A stretch of DNA of 64,000 nucleotides, taken from DASQEH01 sp038239485 (GTDB taxonomy: Bacteria > Actinomycetota > Actinomycetes > Propionibacteriales > Nocardioidaceae). Under the pieces are notes generated by a model. The model was not told where the DNA came from. It saw only the letters and a list, made by a program, of their open reading frames with translations, and ran no database searches. Made by a program: the position numbers and the translations under genes. This document shows, in pieces, positions 7,923 through 16,754 of this stretch (positions are counted from its first letter, which is position 1; the number at the start of each line of letters is the position of its first letter). Location: positions 1-64,000 of the forward strand of contig JBBSET010000013.1 of NCBI GenBank assembly GCA_038239485.1, given 5' to 3'.

Positions 7923-9392
7923 TCAGAACAGCAGTCCGTTGCCCGGGTCAGTCACGATCGACGCGACATCGGACAGGAACCGCGACCCCTGCTCGCCGTC
8001 GGCGACGCGGTGGTCGAACGACAGCGACAGCGTCGTGACCCAGCGCGGCTTGATCGAGCTCCCGACCACCCAGGGCTGTCTGCGGATGACCCCCATCGCC
8101 AAGATCCCCGACTCGCCCGGGTTCAAGATCGGGGTGCCCGCGTCGATGCCGAAGACTCCGACATTGGTGATGGTGAACGTGCCACCGGAGGTATCGGCCG
8201 GCTGTGTGCGGCCCTCGCGCGCCACCGCGGTGAGCTGGTCGAGGGAGACGGCGAGCTGTTTGGCCGACAGCGCGTCAGCGTTCTTGATGTTGGGAACGAG
8301 CAGCCCACGGGGGGTGGCTGCGGCGATACCGAGGTTGACGTAGCGCTTGAGCACGATCTCCTGCGCGGCCTCGTCCCAAGTGGCGTTGATCTCGGGGGTC
8401 CGTCGGACGGCGAGACAGACGGCCCTGGCGACCACGAGCAGCGGGGACACTTTGACGTCGCGGAAGTCACGGTGACCGCGGAGCCGCTCTACCAGCTTCA
8501 CCGTCCGGGTGGCGTCGAACGTCACCCATTCGGTGACGTGCGGCGCGGTGAAGGCCGACGCCACCATCGCCTGGGCGGTCACTTTGCGCACCCCGCGAAC
8601 AGGCACCCGCAGCTCTCGGAGCGACGTGTTGTCGGGGTCGGCGTACCAGCCGGACCCTGACCTCGCTTCGAGTGTCGGCTGGGCACGGCCCATCGACTCG
8701 GTGGCCGCGCCGGCGTGCCGCTCGACATCGTCGCGAGTGATCGTTCCGCGGGCACCGGTGGCGGTCACGGTCGCGAGATCGACGCCGAGGTCCTTCGCGA
8801 GCTGGCGTACCGGCGGCTTGGCCAGGACGCGACTGTCCCCCGTGACGGGCGGCGAGGAGACGACGCGGACCGAGGGTGCTGCCGGTGCGGCGTCGGCGAT
8901 GTCGACGTCCGGTGCCGGGGTCGACGGCGCGAACGCGCGCTGCACACCGACCTGGGCCGCGGCCGGCGATGCGTCGGTGGGCGTGGAGCTGTGGCGGGGA
9001 CGCCGCTTGGCCTCGGTCGTCCGCGGGCCGTAGCCCACCAGCACCGACGTTCGCCCGCCCGGCGCAGGTCCACCGATGAGACCAGGCTCGACCGCTCGGT
9101 CCTCGGGCGGCCGAGGGACCTCGGTGGGGACAGCCGCCTCGGCGGCCGGGCCGGTGTCCACGGTGATGATCGGCGTGCCGACGTCGACCGTGCGTCCCTC
9201 CTCGACCAGGAGCTCGGTGACAGTGCCCGCGAAGGGGCTCGGCAGCTCGACCAGCGACTTGGCCGTCTCGATCTCGACCACGATGTCGTTGACGACGATC
9301 GTGTCGCCAACCTTGACCTTCCAGGTGACGAGCTCGGCCTCGGTGAGTCCTTCGCCCACGTCGGGCAGCTTGAACTGCTTGATGTCAGACAT
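7923..9392 (-). CDS. bkdC: 2-oxoacid dehydrogenase E2 (dihydrolipoamide acyltransferase)
   Basis: 489 residues. The E2 core of a branched-chain 2-oxoacid (or pyruvate) dehydrogenase moves the acyl group from E1 to CoA. One N-terminal lipoyl domain carries the modified lysine in EIETAKSLVELP (about residue 43). After a Pro/Ala linker comes a peripheral-subunit-binding domain (PPVRQLAKDLGVDLATV, about 200-235), then the acyltransferase domain with the active-site SFDHRVADG near the C-terminus. The ATG at 9392 begins MSDIKQFKLPDVGEGL, the expected domain start. It is last in the E1alpha-E1beta-E2 operon, 10 bp after E1beta. No E3 gene is nearby. Branched-chain specificity is favoured by the separate E1 subunits but is not proven. 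Confidence 0.88.
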   Translation of the reverse strand: MSDIKQFKLPDVGEGLTEAELVTWKVKVGDTIVVNDIVVEIETAKSLVELPSPFAGTVTELLVEEGRTVDVGTPIITVDTGPAAEAAVPTEVPRPPEDRAVEPGLIGGPAPGGRTSVLVGYGPRTTEAKRRPRHSSTPTDASPAAAQVGVQRAFAPSTPAPDVDIADAAPAAPSVRVVSSPPVTGDSRVLAKPPVRQLAKDLGVDLATVTATGARGTITRDDVERHAGAATESMGRAQPTLEARSGSGWYADPDNTSLRELRVPVRGVRKVTAQAMVASAFTAPHVTEWVTFDATRTVKLVERLRGHRDFRDVKVSPLLVVARAVCLAVRRTPEINATWDEAAQEIVLKRYVNLGIAAATPRGLLVPNIKNADALSAKQLAVSLDQLTAVAREGRTQPADTSGGTFTITNVGVFGIDAGTPILNPGESGILAMGVIRRQPWVVGSSIKPRWVTTLSLSFDHRVADGEQGSRFLSDVASIVTDPGNGLLF

Positions 9393-9402
9393 CGCGATCC
9401 GT

Positions 9403-10377
9403 TCAGTAGGCGAGGGAGCGGTCGACGGCGTCGAGGACCCGGTCGAGATCAGGCAGGTAGTCCTCCTCGATCCGGCTCGGAGGGTACGGGGTGTCGAAGC
9501 CCCCCACCCGGAGCACCGGGGCCTCGAGGGAGTAGAAGCACTCCTCAGTGACCCGGGCGGCGATCTCACTGCCGAGGCCGAGCGTCACCGGCGCCTCGTG
9601 CACGACCACGACCCGTCCGGTCTTCTTGGCGGACTCGTGCACCGGGACCATGTCGAGCGGCGAGAGGGTACGCAGGTCGATCACCTCGATGCTCTGGCCG
9701 TCCTCGGCCGCCGCTGCTGCCGCCTGGACCGCCGTCTTCACCATCGGGCCGTAGGCCAAGACGGTGACGTCGCTGCCCTCGCGGACGACGCGGGAGCTGA
9801 ACAACGGGTCCGGGACGGTCTGCTCGTCGAGCTCGGCCTTCTCCCAGTACCGGCGCTTCGGCTCGAAGAACACGATCGGGTCGTCGGCGGCGATGGCCTG
9901 CTGGATCATCCAGTACGCGTCGACGGGGTTGGAGCAGGCCACCACTTTGAGCCCGGCCGTGTGTGCGAAGTACGCCTCGGGGCTCTCGCTGTGATGCTCC
10001 ACGGCGCCGATTCCGCCGCCGAACGGGATCCTGATCACGATCGGCATCGTCAGCCGGCCCTGGCTGCGGAAGTGCAGCTTGGCGACCTGGCTGACGATCT
10101 GGTCATACGCCGGGTAGACGAACCCGTCGAACTGGATCTCGCACACCGGCCGGTACCCGCGCATGCAGAGCCCGACGGCGGTACCGAGGATGCCGGACTC
10201 AGAGAGCGGGGTGTCGATGACCCGGTCCTCGCCGAAGTCCTTCTGCAGGCCATCGGTGACCCGGAATACGCCGCCGAGCTTGCCCACGTCCTCCCCCATG
10301 ATGATGACCTTCGGGTCGGCCTCCATGGCCGCGCGCAGGCCCATCGTGACGCCCTTGGCCAGCGTGATGGCGGTCAT
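9403..10377 (-). CDS. bkdB: 2-oxoacid dehydrogenase E1 beta subunit
   Basis: 324 residues, normal length. Forms the alpha2beta2 thiamin-diphosphate E1 with the product of the gene just upstream. Motifs: IIMGEDVGKLGGVF near the N-terminus, DTPLSESGILGTAVG, RIPFGGGIGAVEHHSES and the C-terminal transketolase_C domain (VIDLRTLSPLD, VVHEAPVTLGLGSEIAA). It overlaps the E1alpha stop by 4 bp (ATGA), so the subunits are co-translated. Confidence 0.92.
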   Translation of the reverse strand: MTAITLAKGVTMGLRAAMEADPKVIIMGEDVGKLGGVFRVTDGLQKDFGEDRVIDTPLSESGILGTAVGLCMRGYRPVCEIQFDGFVYPAYDQIVSQVAKLHFRSQGRLTMPIVIRIPFGGGIGAVEHHSESPEAYFAHTAGLKVVACSNPVDAYWMIQQAIAADDPIVFFEPKRRYWEKAELDEQTVPDPLFSSRVVREGSDVTVLAYGPMVKTAVQAAAAAAEDGQSIEVIDLRTLSPLDMVPVHESAKKTGRVVVVHEAPVTLGLGSEIAARVTEECFYSLEAPVLRVGGFDTPYPPSRIEEDYLPDLDRVLDAVDRSLAY

Positions 10378-11546
10378 TGCGCGTCCGCCTCCTGCAACGC
10401 TGGGCCCCCGAAGGACGCGAGGTAGGCGGCGAAGCCGTCTCGCTGCTCCCTGAGCTCGGGCGTCGTCTCTTCATAGACCTGGTCGAAGATGTCCAGCGGG
10501 TTCGGGTCAGGCATCTCGAGGCAGCCCTTCCGCAGGCGGGCGGCGAGCTCGTCAGCCTCGGCCTCGATACCGTGGAAGTAGTCGTCGTCGACGACGCCAC
10601 CCCGCGACAGGTAGGCCCGCACGCGTTCGATCGGATCCTTCAGCTTCCAGTGCTCCAGGTCGCTGGTGACGCGGTAGCGGGTTGGGTCGTCCGACGTCGT
10701 ATGCGCGCCCATCCGATAGGTGTAGGCCTCCACGAAGGTGGGGCCGCTGCCCTCGCGGGCTCGCTGGAGCGCAGCGTCGGTGACCGCGTGCACGGCCAGC
10801 ACGTCGTTGCCGTCGACCCGCAGACCGGGGAAGCCGAAGCCCAGGGCGCGTTGGTAGAGCGGGATCTTGGACTGGCGCTCGATCGGCTCGGAGATCGCCC
10901 ACTGGTTGTTCTGGCAGAAGAAGACGACGGGGGCGTTGAAGACACTCGCCCAGATGAAGGCCTCGTTGACGTCGCCCTGGCTGGTCGCTCCGTCGCCGAA
11001 GTAGGCGATGACGGCCGTGTCGCGGTCGGGGTCACCGGTGCCGATGACGCCGTCGCGCTGCAGCCCCATCGCGTACCCGGTGGCGTGCAGGGTCTGGGCA
11101 CCGATCACGATCGTGTAGAGATTGAACCCGGCCTCCAACGGGTCCCACGAGCCCTGGTCGACACCGCGGAAGAGTCCGAGGAGCTGCAGCGGGTCGATGT
11201 CGCGGCACCATGCCACCCCGTGCTCGCGGTAGGTGGGGAAGGCGAAGTCCTGGTCGCGGAGAGCTCGCCCGGAGCCGATCTGCGCGGCCTCCTGCCCCAA
11301 CAGACTGGCCCAGATGCCGAGCTCGCCCTGGCGCTGCAGGGCGGTGGCCTCGGTATCGATGCGACGGGTCATGACCAGGTCGCGGTAGAAGCCGACGATG
11401 GCGTCGTCACCGAGGCCGAAGGAGAAGTCCGGGTGCTCGACGCGCTCGCCCTCAGGCGTCAGCAACTGGATCAGGTCAGCGCCGCCGTGCTCTTGGCCCG
11501 GTCCGAACACGTCGCCAAGGCCTGGTCGGAATCCACTGGTCGTCAC
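10374..11546 (-). CDS. bkdA: 2-oxoacid dehydrogenase E1 alpha subunit
   Basis: 390 residues. Decarboxylates a 2-oxoacid using thiamin diphosphate. The cofactor motif runs GDGATSQGDVNEAF to FFCQNNQWAIS (GDG-x~26-NN), and the phosphorylation-loop region YRMGAHTTSDDPTRYR is typical of BCKDH/PDH E1alpha. The GTG at 11546 sits 7 nt after GAGGGAG; an upstream ATG exists at 11560 but would include that ribosome-binding site. First gene of the operon. A -10-like TAGGAT (minus strand, about 11735-11740) would give a leader of about 180 nt. Confidence 0.9.
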   Translation of the reverse strand: MTTSGFRPGLGDVFGPGQEHGGADLIQLLTPEGERVEHPDFSFGLGDDAIVGFYRDLVMTRRIDTEATALQRQGELGIWASLLGQEAAQIGSGRALRDQDFAFPTYREHGVAWCRDIDPLQLLGLFRGVDQGSWDPLEAGFNLYTIVIGAQTLHATGYAMGLQRDGVIGTGDPDRDTAVIAYFGDGATSQGDVNEAFIWASVFNAPVVFFCQNNQWAISEPIERQSKIPLYQRALGFGFPGLRVDGNDVLAVHAVTDAALQRAREGSGPTFVEAYTYRMGAHTTSDDPTRYRVTSDLEHWKLKDPIERVRAYLSRGGVVDDDYFHGIEAEADELAARLRKGCLEMPDPNPLDIFDQVYEETTPELREQRDGFAAYLASFGGPALQEADAQ

Positions 11547-11908
11547 TGGCACTCCCTCATGTCGAGGTGGCCCGGGATCGCCGACCACCGTGCACGTGCT
11601 GGCGGGCCCGCCCCACCGTGCGGGGATGGTGCTCGGTTCGGTCGGCTCGCGGTCGACGGCTGCGGTCCAGCAGACAGACGACGTAGAGCCACCGTACTCA
11701 CCGCGCCTCTCCCACGCACCGTGCTTGCCCCGATCCTAATCTTGCACGCCCGGGCAGCTCTGGCCACGAAGCCTCGAATGGCAGCCGACCTGCGTCCGGC
11801 GGTGGGCCAGCCGGGCCGGGGAGGGGTCACGCGGGGGAGGCGGGAAATCGGCCCTGAGTGTCCGAAATGCGCGCGACAGGGCGGCCGGCCGATGGGTAGC
11901 CTGACCAG
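11547..11908. other. Divergent intergenic region between bkdA and an EamA transporter
   Basis: 362 bp with a candidate minus-strand -10 (TAGGAT, about 11735-11740) for the dehydrogenase operon, and a strong plus-strand leaderless promoter (TAGCCT, 11897-11902) for the transporter. I see no convincing operator palindrome and no RNA gene. Confidence 0.45.
11897..11902 (+). promoter_or_regulatory. -10 box placing a leaderless start at 11909
   Basis: TAGCCT (TANNNT) ends 6 nt before the GTG at 11909, the spacing expected when transcription begins at the start codon. This favours the GTG over the internal ATG at 11939, which has no ribosome-binding site. Confidence 0.5.
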
Positions 11909-12919
11909 GTGCGACAGGACCAAAATGCTCATATACTCATGACCCGATCGTCGGCCACCGACTCTGGCTCGGCCTCGGCGCGGCCACTCCTGGTCGCCGT
12001 GGCGTTGGGCATCGTCTATGTCGTCTGGGGCTCGACCTACTTGGCGATCCGGATAGCCGTACGAGACCTGCCCCCACTGTCGTTGGCCAGCTGGCGGTAC
12101 CTGCTGGCGAGCCTGTTGCTGGCTGCCATCCTCGCCGGGCGAGGAGGCATCGCGCGGTTGCGGGTGACACCCCAGGAGTTGCTCGCCTGCGCCACTGTCG
12201 GACTCCTGCTGCCGGCACTCGGCAACGGGCTCGTGACCCTGGGCGAGCAGATGGGTTCCCCCTCGGGGATGGCGGCTCTTCTGGTGGCCGGGGTCCCGCT
12301 ATGGGTGGTCGTCTACCGTGCCGGCTCGGGCGACCGCCCAGCAGGGCGTACCGTCGTCGGCGTCCTCATCGGCTTCCTCGGGCTGGTCGGACTGGTGACG
12401 GCGTCGGGCATCGGCGGCCATGTCCGTATCGCGGCGTGTCTGGTGATCGTCTGTGCTACGGCGTGCTGGTCACTCGGGTCGTGGGCGAGCCCGCGACTGC
12501 GACTGCCGGCGGATCCGTTCGTGGCCACGGTCTACGAGATGCTGTTCGGATCGGCATTCCTGCTGTTGGGCGCTCTGCTGACGGGGGAGGACCTCATCCC
12601 TCGTGGAGGCTCCTGGGACTCGTGGTTGGCGTGGGCGTACCTGGTGACCTTCGGCTCGGTCGTCGCGTTCTCGGCCTACGTCTGGGTGCTCGAGGCGGCC
12701 CCGGTCTCGTTGGTGGCGACGTATGCCTACGTCAACCCGGTTGTCGCGGTGTTCCTGGGCTGGCTCATCCTCGGCGAGGCCGTGACACCGGAGATCGCGG
12801 TCGGCGGTGGAGTGGTGGTGGCATCGGTGGCGCTGGTGATCTCGTCCGAGCGTCAGTCCCGGGCCAAGGCCGCCGGAGCAAATGGCGAGCCGTCGGGACG
12901 TGTCAGACCAGCGAGGTGA
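11909..12919 (+). CDS. EamA-family (DMT) transporter
   Basis: 336 residues with ten hydrophobic segments in two EamA repeats; each ends in the usual long helix plus a basic tail. GIVYVVWGSTYLAIRIAV is the typical first helix, and the second repeat carries YAYVNPVVAVFLGWLILGE. The family exports amino acids or other metabolites; the substrate cannot be read from sequence. The start is the leaderless GTG. The gene converges with the ABC exporter that follows, overlapping it by 17 bp. Confidence 0.85.
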   Translation: MRQDQNAHILMTRSSATDSGSASARPLLVAVALGIVYVVWGSTYLAIRIAVRDLPPLSLASWRYLLASLLLAAILAGRGGIARLRVTPQELLACATVGLLLPALGNGLVTLGEQMGSPSGMAALLVAGVPLWVVVYRAGSGDRPAGRTVVGVLIGFLGLVGLVTASGIGGHVRIAACLVIVCATACWSLGSWASPRLRLPADPFVATVYEMLFGSAFLLLGALLTGEDLIPRGGSWDSWLAWAYLVTFGSVVAFSAYVWVLEAAPVSLVATYAYVNPVVAVFLGWLILGEAVTPEIAVGGGVVVASVALVISSERQSRAKAAGANGEPSGRVRPAR

Positions 12920-14783
12920 GCCAGGCGTCGTGGAGGTCGGAGTACCTGCCTCCCTTTGTCGCGATCAGGTCGGCCGGTGACCCGTCCTCGACGATCCGGC
13001 CGTGCTCCATCACGATCACCCGGTCGGCGATCTCGACGGTCGACAGCCGGTGCGCGATGATGATCGCCGTCCGTTCGGCCAGGATCGTCCGCAGCGCCCG
13101 CTGGACCAGCCGCTCCGAGGGCACGTCGAGGCTGGACGTCGCCTCGTCGAGGATCAGCACTGCGGGGTCGGCGAGGAACGCGCGGGCGAAGGCGACGAGC
13201 TGGCGCTGGCCCGCCGACAGCCTGCCTCCGCCGTTGGCGACGTCGGTGTCGTAACCCTGTGGCAGCGCGGCGATGAACTCGTGCGCCCCGATCGCACGCG
13301 CCGCCTCGACCACCTCCTGTGTCGACGCATTCGGCTTGCCGAAGCGGATGTTGTCGGCGACGCTGCCGTTGAACAGGTAGTTCTCCTGCGTCACCATGAC
13401 CACGGCGCGGCGCAGGTCGTCCTCGACCAGGTCCCGCAGGTCGACACCATCCAACCTGACCCGGCCGGCCGTCGGGTCGTAGAACCTCGCCACCAGCTTG
13501 GCCAGCGTGGTCTTGCCGGCACCGGTCGTCCCCACGACCGCGATGGTCTGAGCTGCCGGGATGTCCAGGTCGAGATGGCTGAGAACCGGTCGCTGGTCGA
13601 CGTACTGGAACTCCACGGCCTCGAGCCGCAAGGCGCCGCTGGCGTTGGTGAGGCGTACCGGGTGCTCCGGCTCGGGTACCGACGGGCGCTCCTCGAGGAC
13701 CCCGGACAGCTTCTCCAGCGCGGCCGAAGCCGACTGGAAGCTGTTATAGAACTGCGAGATGTCCTGCATGGGCTCGAAGAACTGGCGCAGGTACAGCAGG
13801 AACGCGGCCAGCACCCCGACGGTGACCTCGCCGGTGAAGGCGAGGTGGGTGCCGTAGACGAGGACGACAGCGATCGTGACATTGCCGAGCAGCTTGATAC
13901 CGGGCATGAAGACACCGACCAGCCGGAACGCGTGCTCGTTGGCGAGCCGGTACTCCTTGCTGACCTCGTCGAAGATCTCCTGGTTGCGGTCCTCCCGGCG
14001 AAAGGCCTGCACGGCCCGCATCCCATTGATGGTCTCGACGAAGTGCACGATCACCGCGGCGACGGTCTCCCGGGTGCGTCGGTACGCCTTGGCAGACTCA
14101 CGCCGGAACCACGCACTCAGCCAGAGCAGCACGGGGAAGCACAGCAGGGCGACGAGCCCGAGCTTGACGTTGAGGACGAGGAGCAGGGCAGCCGTCCCCA
14201 CCATCGTCAGCGCCGCCGTCACGAGACCGTCGAACCCGCCCTCGAGGAGCTCGTTGATCGCGTCCATGTCGGAGGTCTGCCGCGCGATCACCCGACCGGA
14301 CGTGTAGCTGTCGTGGAAGGCCGACGACAGCGTGTGGAAATGGGTGAACACCCGTCGTCGCAACGTGATCAGGATCTGTTGCCCGACGCGGCCGGACAGC
14401 ACCAGGAACAGCTGCCTGGTCACCGCTTGGATCACCACTGCCACGAGGACGATGCCGACGATGGTCAACAGGGTGCGGTTGCCCTGACCCGCGCGGATCG
14501 GCGGGATACCCCTGTCGATGCCCTCCTTGACGAGGTAGGGCACGGACAGCCGAGCGGCGTTCTCGATCAGGACGGCGATCATGATCCAGACCATCGCCCG
14601 CTTGTGCGGGCGCAGCAGCTGTCCCATCAGCCGGCGTGAGCGCTCCCTGAGCAGGATCGGCGCTCCGATCTCGGAGAGGTCCTCGGCGTCCTGCGCGGCG
14701 ACACCGCGCCAGTCCGCGCCGGTCGGCGCGGTGTCGAGGGGCCGCGCGGAGTCGGCGGGCGGGGCAGCCTCGGGGGTCGTCAT
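12903..14783 (-). CDS. ABC exporter half-transporter (canonical ATPase half of a heterodimer)
   Basis: 626 residues: six-helix exporter membrane domain (about residues 60-340), then an ATPase with Walker A GTTGAGKTT, Q-loop VTQENYLFNG, signature LSAGQ and Walker B VLILDEATSSLD with the catalytic Glu. The gene overlaps its partner by 4 bp (ATGA). Such pairs (BmrCD/TM287-288 type) export drugs, lipids or peptides; no substrate can be assigned. It is the second gene of the pair and holds the intact ATPase Walker B. Confidence 0.9.
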   Translation of the reverse strand: MTTPEAAPPADSARPLDTAPTGADWRGVAAQDAEDLSEIGAPILLRERSRRLMGQLLRPHKRAMVWIMIAVLIENAARLSVPYLVKEGIDRGIPPIRAGQGNRTLLTIVGIVLVAVVIQAVTRQLFLVLSGRVGQQILITLRRRVFTHFHTLSSAFHDSYTSGRVIARQTSDMDAINELLEGGFDGLVTAALTMVGTAALLLVLNVKLGLVALLCFPVLLWLSAWFRRESAKAYRRTRETVAAVIVHFVETINGMRAVQAFRREDRNQEIFDEVSKEYRLANEHAFRLVGVFMPGIKLLGNVTIAVVLVYGTHLAFTGEVTVGVLAAFLLYLRQFFEPMQDISQFYNSFQSASAALEKLSGVLEERPSVPEPEHPVRLTNASGALRLEAVEFQYVDQRPVLSHLDLDIPAAQTIAVVGTTGAGKTTLAKLVARFYDPTAGRVRLDGVDLRDLVEDDLRRAVVMVTQENYLFNGSVADNIRFGKPNASTQEVVEAARAIGAHEFIAALPQGYDTDVANGGGRLSAGQRQLVAFARAFLADPAVLILDEATSSLDVPSERLVQRALRTILAERTAIIIAHRLSTVEIADRVIVMEHGRIVEDGSPADLIATKGGRYSDLHDAWLTSLV

Positions 14784-16588
14784 GACGACATCGCCTCCGT
14801 CTCCGCGCTGACGACGTCGTCTCCGTCGCCACCGAGCAGGTCGCGGTACGCCGGCACCGTGGCGAGCAGGTCGTGGTGCAGGCCGACGTGGGTGATGCTC
14901 CCACCCTGCAGCAGGGCCACCCGATCGGCGAGCAGCACGGTCGAGGCGCGGTGGGCGACGACGATCCCGGTCGCCTGGGCCAGGACGCGCCGCAGCGCCG
15001 TCTCGACCAGCGCCTCGGTGTGCACGTCGAGGGCCGACAGGGTGTCGTCGAGGACGAGGATTCGAGGCCGGGCGAGAACCGCTCTGGCCAGCGCCAGCCG
15101 TTGACGCTGGCCACCGGACAGGGACAGCCCCTGCTCTCCGATCCTGGTGTCGATGCCCCACGGCAGGTCGTACACGAACCCGGCCTGCGCGGTCTCCACC
15201 GCGTCGGCGAGGTCGGCGTCGCTGGCGTCCGGGCGCCCCAGCGTCAGGTTCTCCCGTGCGCTCATCGAGAACAGCGTCGGCTCCTCGAACGCGGTGGCGA
15301 CGACTGTGCGGAGGCTGTCCATGGTCAGGTCGCGGATGTCGACTCCGTCGATGGTGATCCGGCCGCCGGTGACGTCGTACAGCCGTGGGATGAGGCCCGT
15401 CAGGGCGGTCTTGCCGGACCCGGTGGCCCCGACGACGGCGACCGTCTCGCCCGGCAGGACCTCCAGGTTGACGTCGTCGAGCACGAGCTCGTCGGAACCT
15501 GGGAAGCCGAAGGAGACGTGCTCCAGCCGCAGTGCGCCGCGAGGATCGACGAGCTCGTGCTCGCCGCCGACGATCGACGACTCGGTGTCGAAGATCTCGA
15601 GCACCCGGTCGGCTGCCGTCATCGCCTCCTGCGCCATCGCCAAGATGACGCCGAGGGCCTCGAGCGGCCAGATCAGCTGCAGCATGAGCGAGATGAACGC
15701 CACCAGCGTTCCGAGCGTCAAGGTGTCCCCTCCGACGGCCAGCGCGCCGAGCAGCAGCACGACGACCAGGCTGAGGTTGGGGATGACCTCGAGGAAGGTC
15801 CAGAACCGCGAGGACAGCCGCACCTTCTCCATCGACGACTCGAACAGGCCGTCGGTGACCTTGGCGAAGTTGTCGTCGCTGTAACTGCGTCGGCCGAACG
15901 ACTTGATCACCCTGTACCCGACCGCGGCCTCCTCCACAGAGGTCGCCACGTCGCCCTGCTGGTCCTGGACCCGCCGGGACACGACGACGTAGCGCGACTC
16001 GAAGCGCTTGCTCAGCCAGATGATGGGGATCGCCGACACGGCCACCACGACGCCGAGCGGCCAGTACATGTGCAGCAGGACGAGCGTGACCACGGTGAGC
16101 TGGAGGATGTTGATGATGAGGAACAGCAGCCCGAACCCCATGAACCGGCGCAAGGCGCTGAGGTCGGTGGTGACCCTCGACAGCAGCTGGCCGCTCTGCC
16201 ACTGGCCGTGGAACTCCATCGGCAGCGCCTGCATGTGTCGGTAGAGGTCGTTGCGGACGTGTGTCTCGAACCCGAGCACCGCTCGTGCCTGCACCCAACG
16301 CCGCACCAGGATCAGGCCGGCCTCGGCGACGCCCAGCGCCAGAGCCAGCAGCCCGAGCGGGATGATCGCTCCAGCCTTGTGATCGGTGATCGGGCCGTCG
16401 ATCATCGCCTTGGTGACCAGTGGGATGGCGAGGCTGACGAAGACACCGATCACCGCGGTGCAGCCCATCAGGGCCAGCGCGCCACGGTACGGCCGGAGGT
16501 AGCCTCTCAACCGCCACAGCGACGCCGTGCTTCCGGGGCGGCGTCGCTGATCCTGCGATGGAGGACTGAACGTTGTCTGACTGGTCAT
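14780..16588 (-). CDS. ABC exporter half-transporter with degenerate Walker B
   Basis: About 602 residues from the ATG at 16588; a GTG at 16603 would add five residues, and neither start has a strong ribosome-binding site. Membrane domain at about 35-320, then an ATPase with Walker A GATGSGKTA, signature LSGGQ and Walker B ILVLDDTLSALD, where the catalytic Glu is replaced by Asp. That is the mark of the degenerate site in heterodimeric exporters, so the two adjacent genes should form one asymmetric transporter. Upstream lies a 150-bp gap before the aminotransferase stop. Confidence 0.88.
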   Translation of the reverse strand: MTSQTTFSPPSQDQRRRPGSTASLWRLRGYLRPYRGALALMGCTAVIGVFVSLAIPLVTKAMIDGPITDHKAGAIIPLGLLALALGVAEAGLILVRRWVQARAVLGFETHVRNDLYRHMQALPMEFHGQWQSGQLLSRVTTDLSALRRFMGFGLLFLIINILQLTVVTLVLLHMYWPLGVVVAVSAIPIIWLSKRFESRYVVVSRRVQDQQGDVATSVEEAAVGYRVIKSFGRRSYSDDNFAKVTDGLFESSMEKVRLSSRFWTFLEVIPNLSLVVVLLLGALAVGGDTLTLGTLVAFISLMLQLIWPLEALGVILAMAQEAMTAADRVLEIFDTESSIVGGEHELVDPRGALRLEHVSFGFPGSDELVLDDVNLEVLPGETVAVVGATGSGKTALTGLIPRLYDVTGGRITIDGVDIRDLTMDSLRTVVATAFEEPTLFSMSARENLTLGRPDASDADLADAVETAQAGFVYDLPWGIDTRIGEQGLSLSGGQRQRLALARAVLARPRILVLDDTLSALDVHTEALVETALRRVLAQATGIVVAHRASTVLLADRVALLQGGSITHVGLHHDLLATVPAYRDLLGGDGDDVVSAETEAMSS

Positions 16589-16754
16589 CGGATGGCGTGA
16601 CACCTCACAGTCGCAGAGATTCCCCCGGCCTGCCGCCGGCCGACCTGATGGGCGCGCGCCGACGTCTCGGCAAGGATGGGGGAGTAAGCCTCAGTCTACC
16701 GTCTGCCTCTGACACCCACCACCCAATTCTCGTCGGCCGAGGACGATCGGGCGC

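Noticed and set aside
12903..16517. A single 1204-residue double ABC protein
   Set aside because: The extra N-terminal part is an out-of-frame shadow of the neighbouring exporter gene; the two genes overlap by ATGA in different frames.
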